A stretch of DNA of 64,000 nucleotides from Berberis thunbergii (GCA_003290165.1 QNQO01000600.1:124001-188000); one strand, 5' to 3'; numbered from the stretch's first letter, positions 11,601-22,878 are shown. Made by a program: numbers and translations. Notes: a model not told the origin generated them from the sequence alone.

Positions 11601-14600
11601 CTGAATGAAGAATACAAGACCATCAAAGGGAACCTCTTGATTCTTGAGCCTTTACCAACAATTGCTCAGGCATATTCTATCTTACTTTAGGAGGAGAAAC
11701 AAAGAGAAGTCTCTGCTACAAGTAAATTTCTAGCTGATTCTACTTCTTTTCATGCAAATAGTTACAAAGGGGGTCAGCAGCAACATAAACCTCAATACAA
11801 TTTCAAGATGGAAATGAATGATTCAAAGAGAACTAATCTGTTTTGCAAGTATTGTCAGAAACTAGGACATACTTATGAGCAATGTTACAAGTTGCTGAAC
11901 AAAGAGAAGTTTAAAAGGATTGCTGCTAATGTTGAAATTGCAACATCTACTGGTGGACAGAACAAGCTGCAGAACTCAGTTCGTGTATTGCCTGGATTCA
12001 CACAGGACCAATGTAACCAGTTAATGGTTTTGTTGAGAAACAAGCAGAATGATAAGATTGACATTGAAACTGCTGGTGTGGCTTCGGCGAATTTTGCAGG
12101 TAACCTTACTAGTACTTCCATAAATTCTGAAGGTTTAGCTACTTGTTTCAGTTGCACTTCACCTTCTTTTTTCAAAACCTGGATCATTGACAGTGGTGCC
12201 TCAAACCACGTGTCATGACTTGAGTCTTTTCTTGCAAACCTCCACCCTTGATTCACCATATGTGATTACTTTACCTAATGGCATGAAATTTAAAGTGTCT
12301 TTAATTGGATCTGTTAGAGTCCTCCCACAGATCATTCTTGAAAATGTGTTATATGTCCCTCATTTTCACTATAATCTGTTGTCCATTCATAAACTGATTG
12401 CTCAGTTCAACTGTTAAGTCACTTTCACCATTCATTCTTGCTTTGTGCAGGGCTCTTCAATGAAGAGGCTTGTGGTTCTTGGTGAAACAAGAGCAGGACT
12501 TTACTTGTTACATGCTGCTCTTACTGTGCCTGATATTTCCAATTCTGATTTCCTTTCTGTTTCCTTTGTAGCCTCAGAAATTTTACATGATGATTCTATA
12601 TCTTGTAATGTCAATTCATGTCATCCCATAGTACTTTGGCATAATAGACTTGGTCATTTTCCATTTAATAAAATCAAAGCTTTACCTGTATTTTCTAATG
12701 ATGTTGATAAGAATATGACATTTTCTGCTCCTTGTGATGTGTGTCCAAAAGCTAGGCAACATAGACTTCCTTTTCCCCACAGCCATATACATACCTCAGC
12801 TATTTTTGACCTTGTTCACCTTGACATATGGGGGCCCTATCATGTGAGGACTTACAATGGTTTTGCTTACTTTCTTACTATAGTAGATGACTATAGCAGA
12901 TGTACATGGACACATCTTTTGAGTAGCAAAAGTAATGCCCTGGATCTTATAAAATCTTTTCTCAACATGGTTGAAACCCAATTTCAAAAGAAGGTCAAAG
13001 TTTTTCGTTCAGACAATGCTATTGAACTAGGATTGAGTAAAGAGGCTACTGCCCTATTTCTTTCAAAGGGAATCATTCATCAAACTAGTTGCACTGACAC
13101 ACCCCAACAAAATGGCATTGTTGAACGTAAACACAAACATCTTTTGGAGACCTCCCGAGCCATTTTATTTCAATCCGGCCTTCCAATCAAATATTGAGGT
13201 GAATGTGTGCTCACAGCTACCTACCTCATCAATAAGTTTCCTTCCAAAGTTCTACTCCACATGAAGTTCTGTTTGGTATGCCACCACCCTATGACAATTT
13301 GAGGAGTTTTGGTTGTTTGTGTTATGTATCCACTCTTAAGAGGGGAAGAGACAAATTTCAACCCAGGGCATCTCCGTGTGTGTTCCTAGGTTATCCTTTT
13401 GGTTAAAAGGCCTACAAACTTTTGAACCTTGAAACCAAGCAAATAGTTATTTCTAGAGATGTAAGCTTCTTTGAACACATCTTTCCTTATAAACAATCTA
13501 CCAATCCCATTTCTTCTGCTCCCTTATTTCCCTCTCCTTCATATCCTGCTGATGTTGACACTTCACCTGATGCAAACCCCACTCCTAGCCATCCTGTTAG
13601 TGTTGACAATTCACCTACTATAGATTTCACTTCTTCACCTAATGCAGACCTCATTTCTGCTCAACCAACACAACACAGTCCACTATATGGACCTCAGTCC
13701 TCACCTCAACCAATTCAGTCAGACCATAGAAGATCTTACCGGGTTCACAATCCTCCTTCTTATTTGAAGGATTATGTTTGTCATAATGCTTGCAGTTGTC
13801 CTGCTGCTGAGTCATTCTGTTTTCATACAATCACTTCAAATGACAGTTCATTACACTCATTTTGTTTCTCTTATCTTTCTCCACAAAATCAAATTTTTTT
13901 AAGTGCAATTGAACATGTTTCTGAACCTTGCACATATGAGGAGACTGCTAGTCTGCCTGTTTGGCAAGAGGCCATGAGCTGTTTGATGCTCTGCATGCTA
14001 ATCACACCTGGGAAGTCCCTGCTTTGCCTTATGGTAAGAAACCAATTCGTTCCAAGTGGGTATATAAGCTGAAACACAGAGCTGATGGTACTATTGAAAG
14101 ATGTAAGGCTCGTTTGGTGATAATGGGGAACACTCAAAAAGAAAGGATTGATTATCATGAAACCTTTTCCCCAGTTGTGATGATTACAACAATAAGAGCC
14201 TTGTTAGTAGTTGCAGTCAAGAAACAGTGGCCATTGCATCAATTAGATGTTAATAATGCCTTCTTACATGGGGATTTAGATGAAGATATTTACATGACCC
14301 CTCCTAAAAGACAGTGGTATGCGAAGTTAGCTGATACTTTGAGATTGGAGGGGTACAAAAGTTCTAAAAATGACTACTCTTTCTTTGTAAAGAGAATGGG
14401 AACTTCTATTGTGTTCGTGGCTGTTTATGTAGATGACATTATAGTCACAGGGAATTAAGTCACTGAGATTATACACTTGAAACAAGTGTTGGACAAATCA
14501 TTCAAGATCAAAGACCTTGGGGAGTTACATTACTTCCTTGGTCTGGAGATTCTTAGAGAACACAATGGGATTATTCTCATTCAGCAAAAATTTGCCAAGG

Positions 14601-15634
14601 ACTTACTTTCTGATTTCAATTGTTCTGAGATGTCTCCTACCTCTACTCCCCTGCCTGGACAAGTCCGACTCAAACTTGGTGAGGGTGATCCCATAGTTGA
14701 TCCCAGTATATACAGAAGATTGGTTGGCAAATTAAACTATTTGACACACACTAGACCTGATTTGCCTTTTGTTGTCCAGCACCTAAGCCAATTTATGCAC
14801 GATCCTCGCGTTCCACATTATGAGGCAGCTATGCATACTCTTCGATATATCAAAACCAATATTTACAACAGACTTTGCCTAACTACAGACTTTGCCTAAC
14901 TAACTCCAACAGATAGTGTAGTATTGTACTATACAAGAAAACATGATACTATGTCAAAGCTCAGAAAATTAGTCTAATAAAACCCCTCCAAGATAATTAA
15001 GCACAAAACGTTCAGGGTAAAGTGTATTAAAAAACTCAATCTACCACATGAAATTGGAATCTATAATTAGTAAACAAAGATTCATTTTTGATAACTAGAC
15101 AATAACTAGAACAAAAACAAAGAGGGGGGGAGGGGGTCTTACCATGTAAGAGCCCTCTTCGATCGTAACACCAAAGCTTCAAGAGAAACACATCAGGAGG
15201 CTTTGGAGGTTGCAATTCAGACATGTAATAGTATATTGGCAAAGCTGAAGAACAAGAAGGACAAGCCCCCAATAGTCTCTTCTTCAACAAACTCCATCTG
15301 GTAGTCGATTTCCCCACCACCCAGAACACTATGTAGCACCATTTCCCATCTGTCGAAACATCTTCACAACAAAAAAAACCCCCAAAAACACAAAAATCAA
15401 AACTTTGAGTGAAATAATCAATCAAAAATGAAATTGAAAACGCCCCATTTCTTGATTTGGGTTGGTAAAGTACCCCTTACCTCCTTTCACAATGCTGAGA
15501 CCAAAGAACATAATTATCCGGCAGAGATCGCACCCCAAGCCGGTCTTGTCCGGGCAATTCACAGTGATCACGCTTGGTTCCTCTGGTTTTTCTGATTGAC
15601 TGATTAGTACCACATCATCACAAGGAATACCCAT
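8654..15634 (-). CDS. ACR9: ACT domain-repeat protein, ACR9/ACR10 type (six exons)
   Basis: Exons on the minus strand: 15634-15481, 15361-15143, 10394-10289, 9621-9285, 9171-8887 and 8791-8654. All junctions are GT-AG, the phases agree, and the sum is 1,239 nt (412 residues plus TGA). The ATG at 15634 opens MGIPCDDVV and then an ACT motif, [16 protein letters not shown]. Later ACT blocks include [14 protein letters not shown] and DVTQVL (exons 2-3), [20 protein letters not shown] (exon 4) and [18 protein letters not shown] (exon 5); the protein ends MLMGWD. ACR proteins are non-catalytic ACT-repeat proteins thought to sense amino acids or small ligands. Arabidopsis ACR9 and ACR10 have this layout, and the C-terminus looks closer to ACR9; the choice between paralogues is from memory. 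Intron 2 is 4.7 kb because a Copia element sits in it in the opposite orientation. The exon 3 donor (GTTCTA) is a weak match beyond GT. Confidence 0.88.
10492..10496. repeat. Target-site duplication GATAG (left)
   Basis: GATAG lies immediately before TGTTGGAG at 10497 and recurs at 14912-14916, immediately after the final CCAACA of the intronic Copia insertion. Confidence 0.85.
10497..10672 (+). repeat. 5' LTR (176 bp) of intronic Copia
   Basis: Begins TGTTGG and ends TTTTCA just before the primer-binding site TGGTATCAGAGC, complementary to initiator Met-tRNA as in most plant Copia elements. A TATTTAAAGG stretch near 10545 is a plausible promoter element. Confidence 0.85.
11061..12218 (+). 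pseudogene. Copia gag with zinc knuckle and protease start
   Basis: The first segment (11061-11690, 209 residues) has the plant Copia Gag N-terminus ([18 protein letters not shown]) and a UBN2-like body with [10 protein letters not shown] and [17 protein letters not shown] at 11688 interrupts it, but the same frame continues through EEKQREVSA to the zinc knuckle [14 protein letters not shown] near 11840 and the aspartic protease motif [10 protein letters not shown] near 12180. Gag would form the particle, and the protease would cleave the polyprotein. The internal stop and a TGA after NHVS make a full product unlikely. Confidence 0.85.
12187..13197 (+). pseudogene. Copia protease tail and integrase
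   Basis: After the protease region ([17 protein letters not shown]), the pre-integrase zinc motif [17 protein letters not shown] and [10 protein letters not shown] lead into the DDE integrase core. Acidic residues are visible in [20 protein letters not shown] and [11 protein letters not shown]. The frame breaks at 12417 and at 13197. Integrase would insert the cDNA into the genome; this copy is interrupted. Confidence 0.85.
13422..14850 (+). pseudogene. Copia reverse transcriptase region, truncated
   Basis: A proline/serine-rich linker (13422-14000) precedes reverse transcriptase. Visible are [39 protein letters not shown] and the catalytic [10 protein letters not shown] near 14430. The segment at 14477-14850 continues with [14 protein letters not shown] and [14 protein letters not shown] and stops at [10 protein letters not shown] stretch after IYMTPPK is missing compared with usual Copia RT. 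RNase H is absent because the element is cut at about 14850 and joined to inverted LTR sequence. Confidence 0.85.
14850..14911 (-). repeat. Inverted copy of 5' LTR terminus with 17 bp tandem duplication
   Basis: Apart from one extra copy of ACAGACTTTGCCTAACT (14868-14884 repeated at 14885-14901), this is the exact reverse complement of 10497-10541. It ends CTCCAACA, directly followed by the duplicated GATAG. Confidence 0.92.
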
Positions 15635-15954
15635 CTCTTGTTATCTCCAAAAATTTGCACAAAAAAATCAATCTTTCCTAACTTTCTTGCTTTGCTCTGT
15701 TTTCTTGGTGAAGTTCTTGGAGAAGAAAGACTGAACACAGAGTGAGAGGGGAGAACAGTCAAGGAGTTTGTTTCTTCTACTTAAATCACCCGTAACGATT
15801 GAGTTTGAGTGGAAAGAATTGAGTTTGAAAGGAAAGAGTGAGAGACCTCTCACTTACTCACTCAGCTTACCAGCTCTGCTTTTGGTTCTTGACTCCTTAT
15901 TTGATCCCCTGCTGTTTTATTTGTTTTCATGAATGTCAAGTGATGGAAAAAAGA

Positions 15955-16138
15955 GAGATTCTAAATGTCGAGGGAATGAGCGAGGAAACGAGCGAGGGAA
16001 ATGAGTTGGCGAGGTAAAAGCCGTTCATTTTTTCGAAATGCGTGCGAAAAAAGTCAACGCACGCATCTCAAGGAAAATGGGCGGCTTTCACTTGCCAGGT
16101 CATTTCCCTCGCTCATTCCCTCGACATTTAGAATTTCT
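15955..16138. mobile_element. Hairpin (foldback) element, copy 1
   Basis: The left arm begins GAGATTCTAAATGTCGAGGG and the right arm ends CCCTCGACATTTAGAATTTC, giving inverted arms of ~85 bp around a short centre near 16040-16060. The right arm lacks a 12 bp block, GAGGAAACGAGC, present on the left. It is a member of a family found at least nine times in this window. Confidence 0.85.
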
Positions 16139-16237
16139 CCGGAAAAAATAAATAACAGAGAAGGGCGAATTGTTATTTAGAAAAAATCGGGAGGTCAAAT
16201 CAGCTCACAAAATACAACGTGTATCACGGCAGAAATT

Positions 16238-16390
16238 CTAGCCGGCATCCCGGCCTGTTTGGCAGCCCGTGGGGGCAAATTTACATTTTAGCCACTCCTC
16301 CAAAAGGTGTTAATGTTATACGGTTGTGTGTTTAAATTGGAGGGGTAAAAATGTAAATGTGCCCTCAAACGGGGATCCCAAGCCGACTAG
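16238..16390. mobile_element. Short TIR element (~150 bp MITE)
   Basis: The left end CTAGCCGGCATCCC...GGGGGCAAATTTACATTTTA is matched in inverse by TAAAAATGTAAATGTGCCC...GGGATCCCAAGCCGACTAG at the right. The arms are about 60 bp with indels. No coding capacity. Confidence 0.65.
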
Positions 16391-16403
16391 AAAGGTTTGT
16401 ATC

Positions 16404-16538
16404 GAGCACTGCTACAGCGCACTGGGCTAACCCCCCACCATCCATTTTGCCTCGCGATAGGTGCTACACCCATCTTGAAGCAAAATGGATGGTGGGGGGT
16501 TAGCACCAGGCTAACCCCCGGTGCAACAAAGAATTTTC
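16404..16538. mobile_element. Hairpin element flanked by 10 bp direct repeats
   Basis: GCTAACCCCCCACCATCCAT and following TTTGC (to 16450) pairs perfectly with 16480-16504. GGTTTGTATC occurs on both sides (16394-16403 and 16539-16548), consistent with a target-site duplication of about 10 bp. The sequence is distinct from the CTAAATGTCGAGGG hairpin family. Confidence 0.65.
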
Positions 16539-16599
16539 GGTTTGTATCACATAGATAGAGATACGGCCTGACATGTATAAAATACATATTCATTTTATG

Positions 16600-16763
16600 A
16601 GTTATTCTAAATGAGCGAGGGGAGGGAGGTGGTGGGATGGGGACCGTTCACCTCCCTCAGGATGCGCACGCCAAAAAAGATGGCATACATCTCGAGGGAG
16701 GTGAACGATCCCCACCCCTCAACCTCCCTCCCCTCGCCCACCTCATCGACATTTAGAATTTCT
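16600..16763. mobile_element. Hairpin (foldback) element, copy 2
   Basis: Family ends are TTCTAAATGAGCGAGGGGAGG at the left (lacking TGTCGAGGG) and CGACATTTAGAATTTCT at the right. The inner arms contain GACCGTTCACCTCCCTC and its inverse GAGGGAGGTGAACGATC. The loop is around 16665-16690. Confidence 0.8.
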
Positions 16764-16918
16764 GTTAATTTTATAGTACACATTATTTTCCCATTTTCTA
16801 GAATAAGTTGAGAGTCAAAGTCTCTGTCAAAATACTAAAAAATTCAGTGGAGTTTGGTGCAGGTTTAGACTCCAATCACATTAGTTCCTATTCAAAAATG
16901 TACTCTTTTGAAAAACGG

Positions 16919-17022
16919 GAATTCTAATTGGCGAGGAAACAGGCGATGAAGTGGAGTGCAACCCTCCATCCCCCTCGAAGGAGATGGAGGGTTGCACCCC
17001 TCCATCGTCTGTTTCCTTGTTA
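16919..17022. mobile_element. Hairpin (foldback) element, copy 3, short and diverged
   Basis: GAGGAAACAGGCGATG...GTGCAACCCTCCATC pairs with GATGGAGGGTTGCACC...CATCGTCTGTTTCCTTG. It is shorter than the other copies and lies next to the left arm of the larger inverted-repeat element that follows. Confidence 0.7.
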
Positions 17023-17035
17023 GTAAGACAAGCCC

Positions 17036-18330
17036 TTTGAAAAATAGATACTTATGCAATGGCTAAGAAGTAATTAGTTTTCAATTCTATGATTGTTAAG
17101 GCTTAATTTATTAACTAGAGTTAGCCACCAAAATAAAATAATATTTTCAACCCTTTTAATTCCTAAAAATATGATGTAGAATCTCTTTTACCGCGAATTT
17201 TTGTATAGATCAGTGGTGATCATGTTATTTTGTTCCTCCAAACTCATTTATATCATCGTCACATATCTTCTTCACCCTTTTTTTTTTCACTGTCTTCTTT
17301 TTTCTTCCTTTCTCATAACTCTTCAAAGCTCATTCTCATCAATTGATGTTATCTCTTACTAAAGTATATATCACCAACTTAAAACCCACTTTGAAAATCA
17401 TAACAATGAGCTAGTGTGAATTTCATCATTATTAGACCAAGGAAAAAACAATATGAGAATTATGGATCAAGTAGGGAAAGCAAAATTTTGAAATCGAATG
17501 GATAAAATAGATTGAATGTTTCTGGGATTAAAAGTAATGAATTTGAATAAATCATTGAAATTTTGAGTCCCTTGATCCTATTCCATGAGGCAGTTTTAAT
17601 TTTGCTTTCAAGCGGAAAACATCAATTAAAATGTGCCATTGAAAATTTACTTGTTTCTTCAAGTTTTCATGTCTGGAAGATTTTATAATGACAATTCTAC
17701 AACTCTCAACACAAGGTTTTCCATAAGCTAGGGTTAATTATTGATGACATTAACGAGTACTTATTGATGTTGGAGTGCAACGTGATGAAGAATATAATAC
17801 ATGTTTTAGGTTATTTGGAGAAGATTGGGATTCAAAGGTCGAAGCTATGAGATTTTGTCAAGAATTATCCTCATTTTTGCTTCCCATATTAGATCCACAA
17901 TCATTGTATTGTTGAAATTCACACTAACTCGTTGCTATAATTTTCAAAGTGAGTTTCAAGCTGCTGATTATATACTTCAATAAGAGATAACATCAACTGA
18001 TGAGAATGAGCTTTGAAGAGTTGATGGAAATTTGGAGAAAAAAATATGGTGAAAAAGATGTGTGATGATTATATAAATAGGTTTGGATGAAGAACAACAT
18101 GATCACAATTGATCTATAGAGAGATTCGTGATAAAAGATTAAGTAGATTTGTAGTGGCTTATGCCTCGTGATTTATATTATATTTTTAGAGATTAAAAAG
18201 GTTTAAATTGTCATTTTCTTTTGGTACTACCATAGTTAACTAATTGTGTCTTAATGGCCATAGGATTGAACATTTAGTATTTATGAGCCATTTCATTAAC
18301 TATAATACTTCAATGGTCTATTTTTCAAAA
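17036..18330. mobile_element. Long terminal-inverted-repeat element (~1.3 kb, arms ~350 bp)
   Basis: The left arm (about 17036-17420) and right arm (about 17915-18330) are diverged inverted copies. Matching blocks include TTTGAAAAATAG (17036 / near 18320), TTCTATGATTGTTAAGGC against the inverse of CTTAATGGCCATAGGATTGA, CTCTTCAAAGCTCATTCTCATC, and ACTTTGAAAATCATAACAA against its inverse near 17935. The unpaired centre is about 500 bp and shows no transposase. It is most like a Mutator-type or foldback element. The boundaries are approximate. Confidence 0.65.
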
Positions 18331-21300
18331 ACAGTAGTCAAGTAAAGTCATTTTCTGATTCCTATTTCAACACCGCATGAGAAGTCTCGAATCTCCCAAT
18401 CCTAAATGCCTTCAATGGTAGTGTGAACTGTGAAAGATGTTTCGAGGATGTAGTCCCAAAATTAACTTAAATAAGCAAAGAGTTATTGTCATCTTGAGTC
18501 AACTCAATGGAAGTGTTTTACAGTTATTGAAGATTAGACCTCAGACACAATGTGAAAACGCCTTTCCCATTTCATTCTTAGACGAGATCTCAAGTATGGT
18601 TCCCATTTCATTTTCAACTGTTTAGGTTTCTGCATCATCAACAACATTTATAACCGAGTGTTGAAATGTTACCAAATCCACCATCATTTGAATCTGATTT
18701 TGATTTCTTTTGTTTCACGGATCTACCTAACCCAAAGTAGTTATGGTGAATTGATTTTTAGGGTATTTGTAAATGAATCTCAATAGGTACCAGCATATTC
18801 TTTTATTTTAATCCAATGGGTAGGTGTAAACCCTAAGACTATTTCTAGGGATGGCAAGGAATACATTTTGCGTTTTTCTTCAAGTAAAAAAAAATGAGTA
18901 TTTGTAACAGTAATCTACATGTGGCAAGCCAATTTTCAATTGCTACTTAACTATGTATTATTTCATGCAAATCAACTTCGCTAAACGGATAACTATTAGG
19001 CACGTTACACGATTAACAAGAGATTTGCACGGCGTGCTAATTTTATTGGCATTCCAACAATATATGATGTTTGTGGCTTGTGATCTACCCATACACCCTA
19101 CAAGAGATTCGTAAACATACCAATTTACGGAGGTTTATGTTATAACAATAATAACACAAGAATCAACTCGATCCATTGCCAACCCTAGTTATGGATCGAG
19201 GACGGGATCCGATTTGCTGTCGTACACCCTAGACATCATCAGTGACATCACTAGTAAATCACAACAAGAAGGAAAATGGATGGGCAACTATTCATTGGAC
19301 CTTGCTTCCTTCACATGTACCCATCAAAGCCCAAAGACATATTTCTTCAAATGACATTGACACGGGTGAGCTACAACACAAGAAAATCCACCCAATCCCA
19401 CACTATTAATTAACAGCCTACCAAAAAACCAATGGCAACCTTTACTTCCACGAAGTATAGAGAGAGACGGGATCACTATTTGAGATACTTGTCTCTAGTA
19501 TGATGGACGGTATTAGGTCAGGCCTGGCTCTCTAAAATTTTCACATGGATAGAGACATAGATTAAGACAATCTGCCTCAACCATTAAGAAATACAACTTG
19601 CTCACCCTCCTCGACCCCCACTCGAAGGCTAACCAATCCAATGTGGCACGCTATAATCCAAAAAATGAATCACTGGCCATCCACAACCGTCCAGTTGATG
19701 TATATATATATATATATATTTTTAATTGCCGATCATTGAATCAGGACCGATCTGAGTCCTTATGCGCCATGCTTATAACGTGTGCATATTTATGTGGATT
19801 TAGAGGATACTCATCTCCTAGTCAGCAATGATTATACAACTCTCAAAAGTCCTAAAACATGATCACCCGCCTCTTTTGAATCTTCTTTAACTCAAGTTGT
19901 TCGTAGGTTCAAGAGAATCCACTACTAGCTAGATGAGCACTAGATTCAATTATAATTGCAAGGAAATCATTGAAAAGCAAGATCTAGGAGAAAAAAAAGT
20001 TGAATTAATTAAGTCCTTATAACTCGTCTTATCCCTTAGTTTGTATCTGGGGTTCTTGGATCTTAATAATTATAACAGTCCTTGCGTCTTGTTCCAGACT
20101 TCCAGATGCATTTAATCATTGAGTTTGTACATTTTAGAAAAGTTTTCTATTGAGAATCTGCTTGTAATCCAAATATGCAATGTTAAGTTTAATCCAATCA
20201 ATTTCAATTTTTATAAAAAAATACAATTCTATTTGCTATCCAGTCCACAAAGAGAAAATACCACGGTGGGTATCAATCAGTTTTGAGACTTCAATTTTAG
20301 ATTGGCTAAGTTGGTGGTCTAAAGCTAATCCTTTCCGTTGGAGGGGAGTGGTTATGGCGTAGGGTCCCTCACGTTCACATGTGGTGTGTGTGAAAAGAAA
20401 AAAATAAAAGGATATTTGAATGACTCAACATATCAGAATACTATATCTTTATCGAGATTAGAGAATTGCTATGAGGGATGGGTTTGATATGTAATTTGTT
20501 TAGAAATTTGGGTTTTGACACTTTCATGGTGTCTTGACATTCCTTGATATAGGAATGTATCTCTTTGTTTTTTGTTTCATTTTCTTTCATTAATAAACAT
20601 CTTCGTGTTTGATAAAATAAAAAAAATAAAAAAAGGTATTAAAGCACTGTATGATTGGTATTTATGTTTTTAGTTAGTTTGGTTGAATACCATTAAGAAG
20701 AGAAAAAGTAAAGATTGATGAAAGAAGAAGAAAAAAAAATCAGGACACGTGGAAAACAAGTTTTCATGGACCATTTAAAACACAAGACCAAGCATAGCAC
20801 CACAAAAGTCTGAAGTCTAGCTCATACTGAAAGCTACTTCATTGGTCATTCATATAATACAAGTGGTTGATCACTTGATTCTAACTCACCAAGATAGTTG
20901 CTTTGTCGGGTGACAACCATGGCCATGCATGGCGTTGGTGAGCTTGAACCAGTAGGGGTGCATGGACAGTGACTGCGCGCAACCTTGTGGCTGAGGTGAT
21001 GGCGTGCCCAAATGCATGATACATAATTGTTCGGTCCATCCATATTGGATGTGATTGAACAAATCTCCAAGTGATTAGGTTAATTTATGTGAGATTGAAC
21101 AAATTTTGGCAGAAAGTCGGAACATGTCAAATGGAATAGTAGAATTGTTGAAAATGGAGGGAAGTGAAGGGACCTAGAGATGTCAAGATCGGTGGTGATG
21201 GTGGGACTAAGATGGATGTGAAGGGATACCCTACTAGGATTCCAAACAAACCAAAACAAAGATGCAAATTATTTCAAGGAAAATATTTTATGGGGGGCTT

Positions 21301-21415
21301 AACATTACTTTAGTATTAATGGCAGTAGTTGATACGCCAACTCTTTAATGCAAGTTTGGACATTTGATTTTTTTTTTTTTGGAAAGTGAGATCGGTTTTT
21401 ATAGAATCTCATAAC
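18331..21415. other. Unassigned intergenic DNA
   Basis: About 3 kb without a recognisable gene. Short open frames here (for example 18437-18625 and 20846-21070) match no family I know. It contains a TA microsatellite near 19700-19720 and A-rich tracts near 20620-20660. Confidence 0.4.
19697..19720. repeat. (TA)n microsatellite
   Basis: An uninterrupted TA run of about 10 units within AT-rich DNA. Confidence 0.85.
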
Positions 21416-21423
21416 CTATCAAT

Positions 21424-21903
21424 TAGGGGTGGGCAATGTCGGTTCGGTTCAGTTTTGAGTTCCAAACCGAATGCCCAAGACCCAAACCGAAATCGAATTT
21501 TGTATTTGTAAACCGATGAATTCGGTTGAACCGAATTTCGGATCGGTTCGATTGGGCCTAAATTTCAGGCTCAAGCATTTGAAAGACTTTCATTAAAACA
21601 TGTCCAATTTTTTTACAGACCCAATTTTTTTACAGACCCAATTTTTAGCCCAAAATTGAAAATTTTGAGAGAAGGGGGTGATTCAGTGCAACAGGGTGTA
21701 CTGCAGTGCATGTGTTGCACTAATCAGGTATTGACACCTACCTGTTATATATATTTAATTAATTGGTCGGTTCGGTTATAAATCGGTCGGTTCGAAATCG
21801 ATACCGTTTATAATCAGTTTGGTTCGGTTTAAATTATTTTCTTTCTACTCATATTTCGATTCGGTCGATTAACCAAATTTAAATCGATTTTTGCCCACCC
21901 CTA
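21424..21903. mobile_element. hAT-like non-autonomous element, TAGGGGTGGGCA ends
   Basis: Terminal inverted repeats TAGGGGTGGGCA and TGCCCACCCCTA bound 480 bp rich in GGTTCGGTT and AACCGAA. The flanks CTATCAAT (21416-21423) and CTATCAAC (21904-21911) agree at 7 of 8 positions, the 8 bp duplication typical of hAT elements. No transposase is present. Confidence 0.8.
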
Positions 21904-22621
21904 CTATCAACAAGATGCGACCTACAGTGAGGGTTTGGGAGTGGAAAAATAAATCAGGCCAAAGAGAAAATAAATTCTTATCAAATCAAGCTGATACGCT
22001 CTAGATACACACCCTTGGGGATTGGAGGGAAAGTATATAGAAAATAACAAAATGAATTTTTTTTTTATCCCACTAAGAAGGTATTCATTACCAATTTGTT
22101 TTTTAGTATTTTTTTGTTCTTTAATGCTATACCACAAATTTCGTAGAAGTTGGTGAGGAGAACGGCTACTTTGCTTTGGGCCAAGGTATGGGTTTAGAAC
22201 AAGGATTGTGATTTCATCTTTCGAGTTAATTTCGGTTCCTGATTTTAAGAAATATTTGTTTTATATAGAAAAAACATAAAAATTTTGATTTGTAATTTCA
22301 AATTTAACAATATAAGTTATGCACTTTAAACTCTTAAATATTACATAAAAAAACGACTCATATTGTCATACATACTATATATTACATAAGAATCATTTAA
22401 ATAACAAATTTTTTATACTAAAATAACATTATAGTATGTTAAAATATACGGAGATTAAAATATTTATTTTTTTCTTAAGAAAATTTCGACATATTTTGAA
22501 TTTCTAAAGAAATTTCGGTAACCTCAAAATAAAAAATATTTCGTGAAATTTTGATAAATCAAATTCCTTGGTTTAGAACCAAACATTGATTGAATGAAAA
22601 AACAAGTGAAAGTTAAAAGCG

Positions 22622-22817
22622 TAATTCTAGGTGTCGAGGAAACCAGCGAGGAAATGAGCGAGGGGAGGGAGGTGGCGGGGTGGGAACCGTTCACCTCCCT
22701 CGGGATGTGTGCCATCTTTTTTGGTGCGCGCATCCCGAGGGAGGTGAACGGTTCCCACCCCGCCACCTCTCTCCCCTCGCTCATTTCCTCGCTGGTTTCC
22801 TCGACACCTAGAATTTC
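22622..22817. mobile_element. Hairpin (foldback) element, copy 4
   Basis: AATTCTAGGTGTCGAGGAAA opens and TTTCCTCGACACCTAGAATT closes the element. The arms are ~90 bp and nearly perfect, including GGGAACCGTTCACCTCCCTC and its inverse. The loop near 22708-22728 contains GTGCCATCTTTTTTGGTGCG. It would fold into a long stable hairpin if transcribed. Confidence 0.9.
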
Positions 22818-22878
22818 TGAAGTTAAAACCCAAAAATGAAGTGTTTTGTTGTGATTATTGACAAATCATATTACCAAA

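Larger units (their letters stand above)
10497..14911 (+). mobile_element. Copia insertion in ACR intron 2, 3' end replaced by inverted LTR fragment
   Basis: The 5' LTR is 10497-10672, starting TGTTGGAGTTAGTTAGG. It is followed directly by the primer-binding site TGGTATCAGAGC at 10673. Gag, protease, integrase and reverse transcriptase remnants run to about 14850. There is no 3' LTR in direct orientation. Instead the coding sequence stops after the RT region and joins an inverted copy of the first 45 bp of the 5' LTR (14850-14911), which contains a 17 bp tandem duplication. Both ends therefore read TGTTGG inward, and a 5 bp duplication, GATAG, flanks the whole 4,415 bp. Confidence 0.9.

Noticed and set aside
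20846..21070. 74-codon minus-strand open frame
   Set aside because: No recognisable domain, splice context or family motif; not supported as a gene.
22594..22839. Overlapping open frames on both strands across the hairpin at 22.6 kb
   Set aside because: The same peptide appears on both strands because the DNA is a palindrome; these are not genes.
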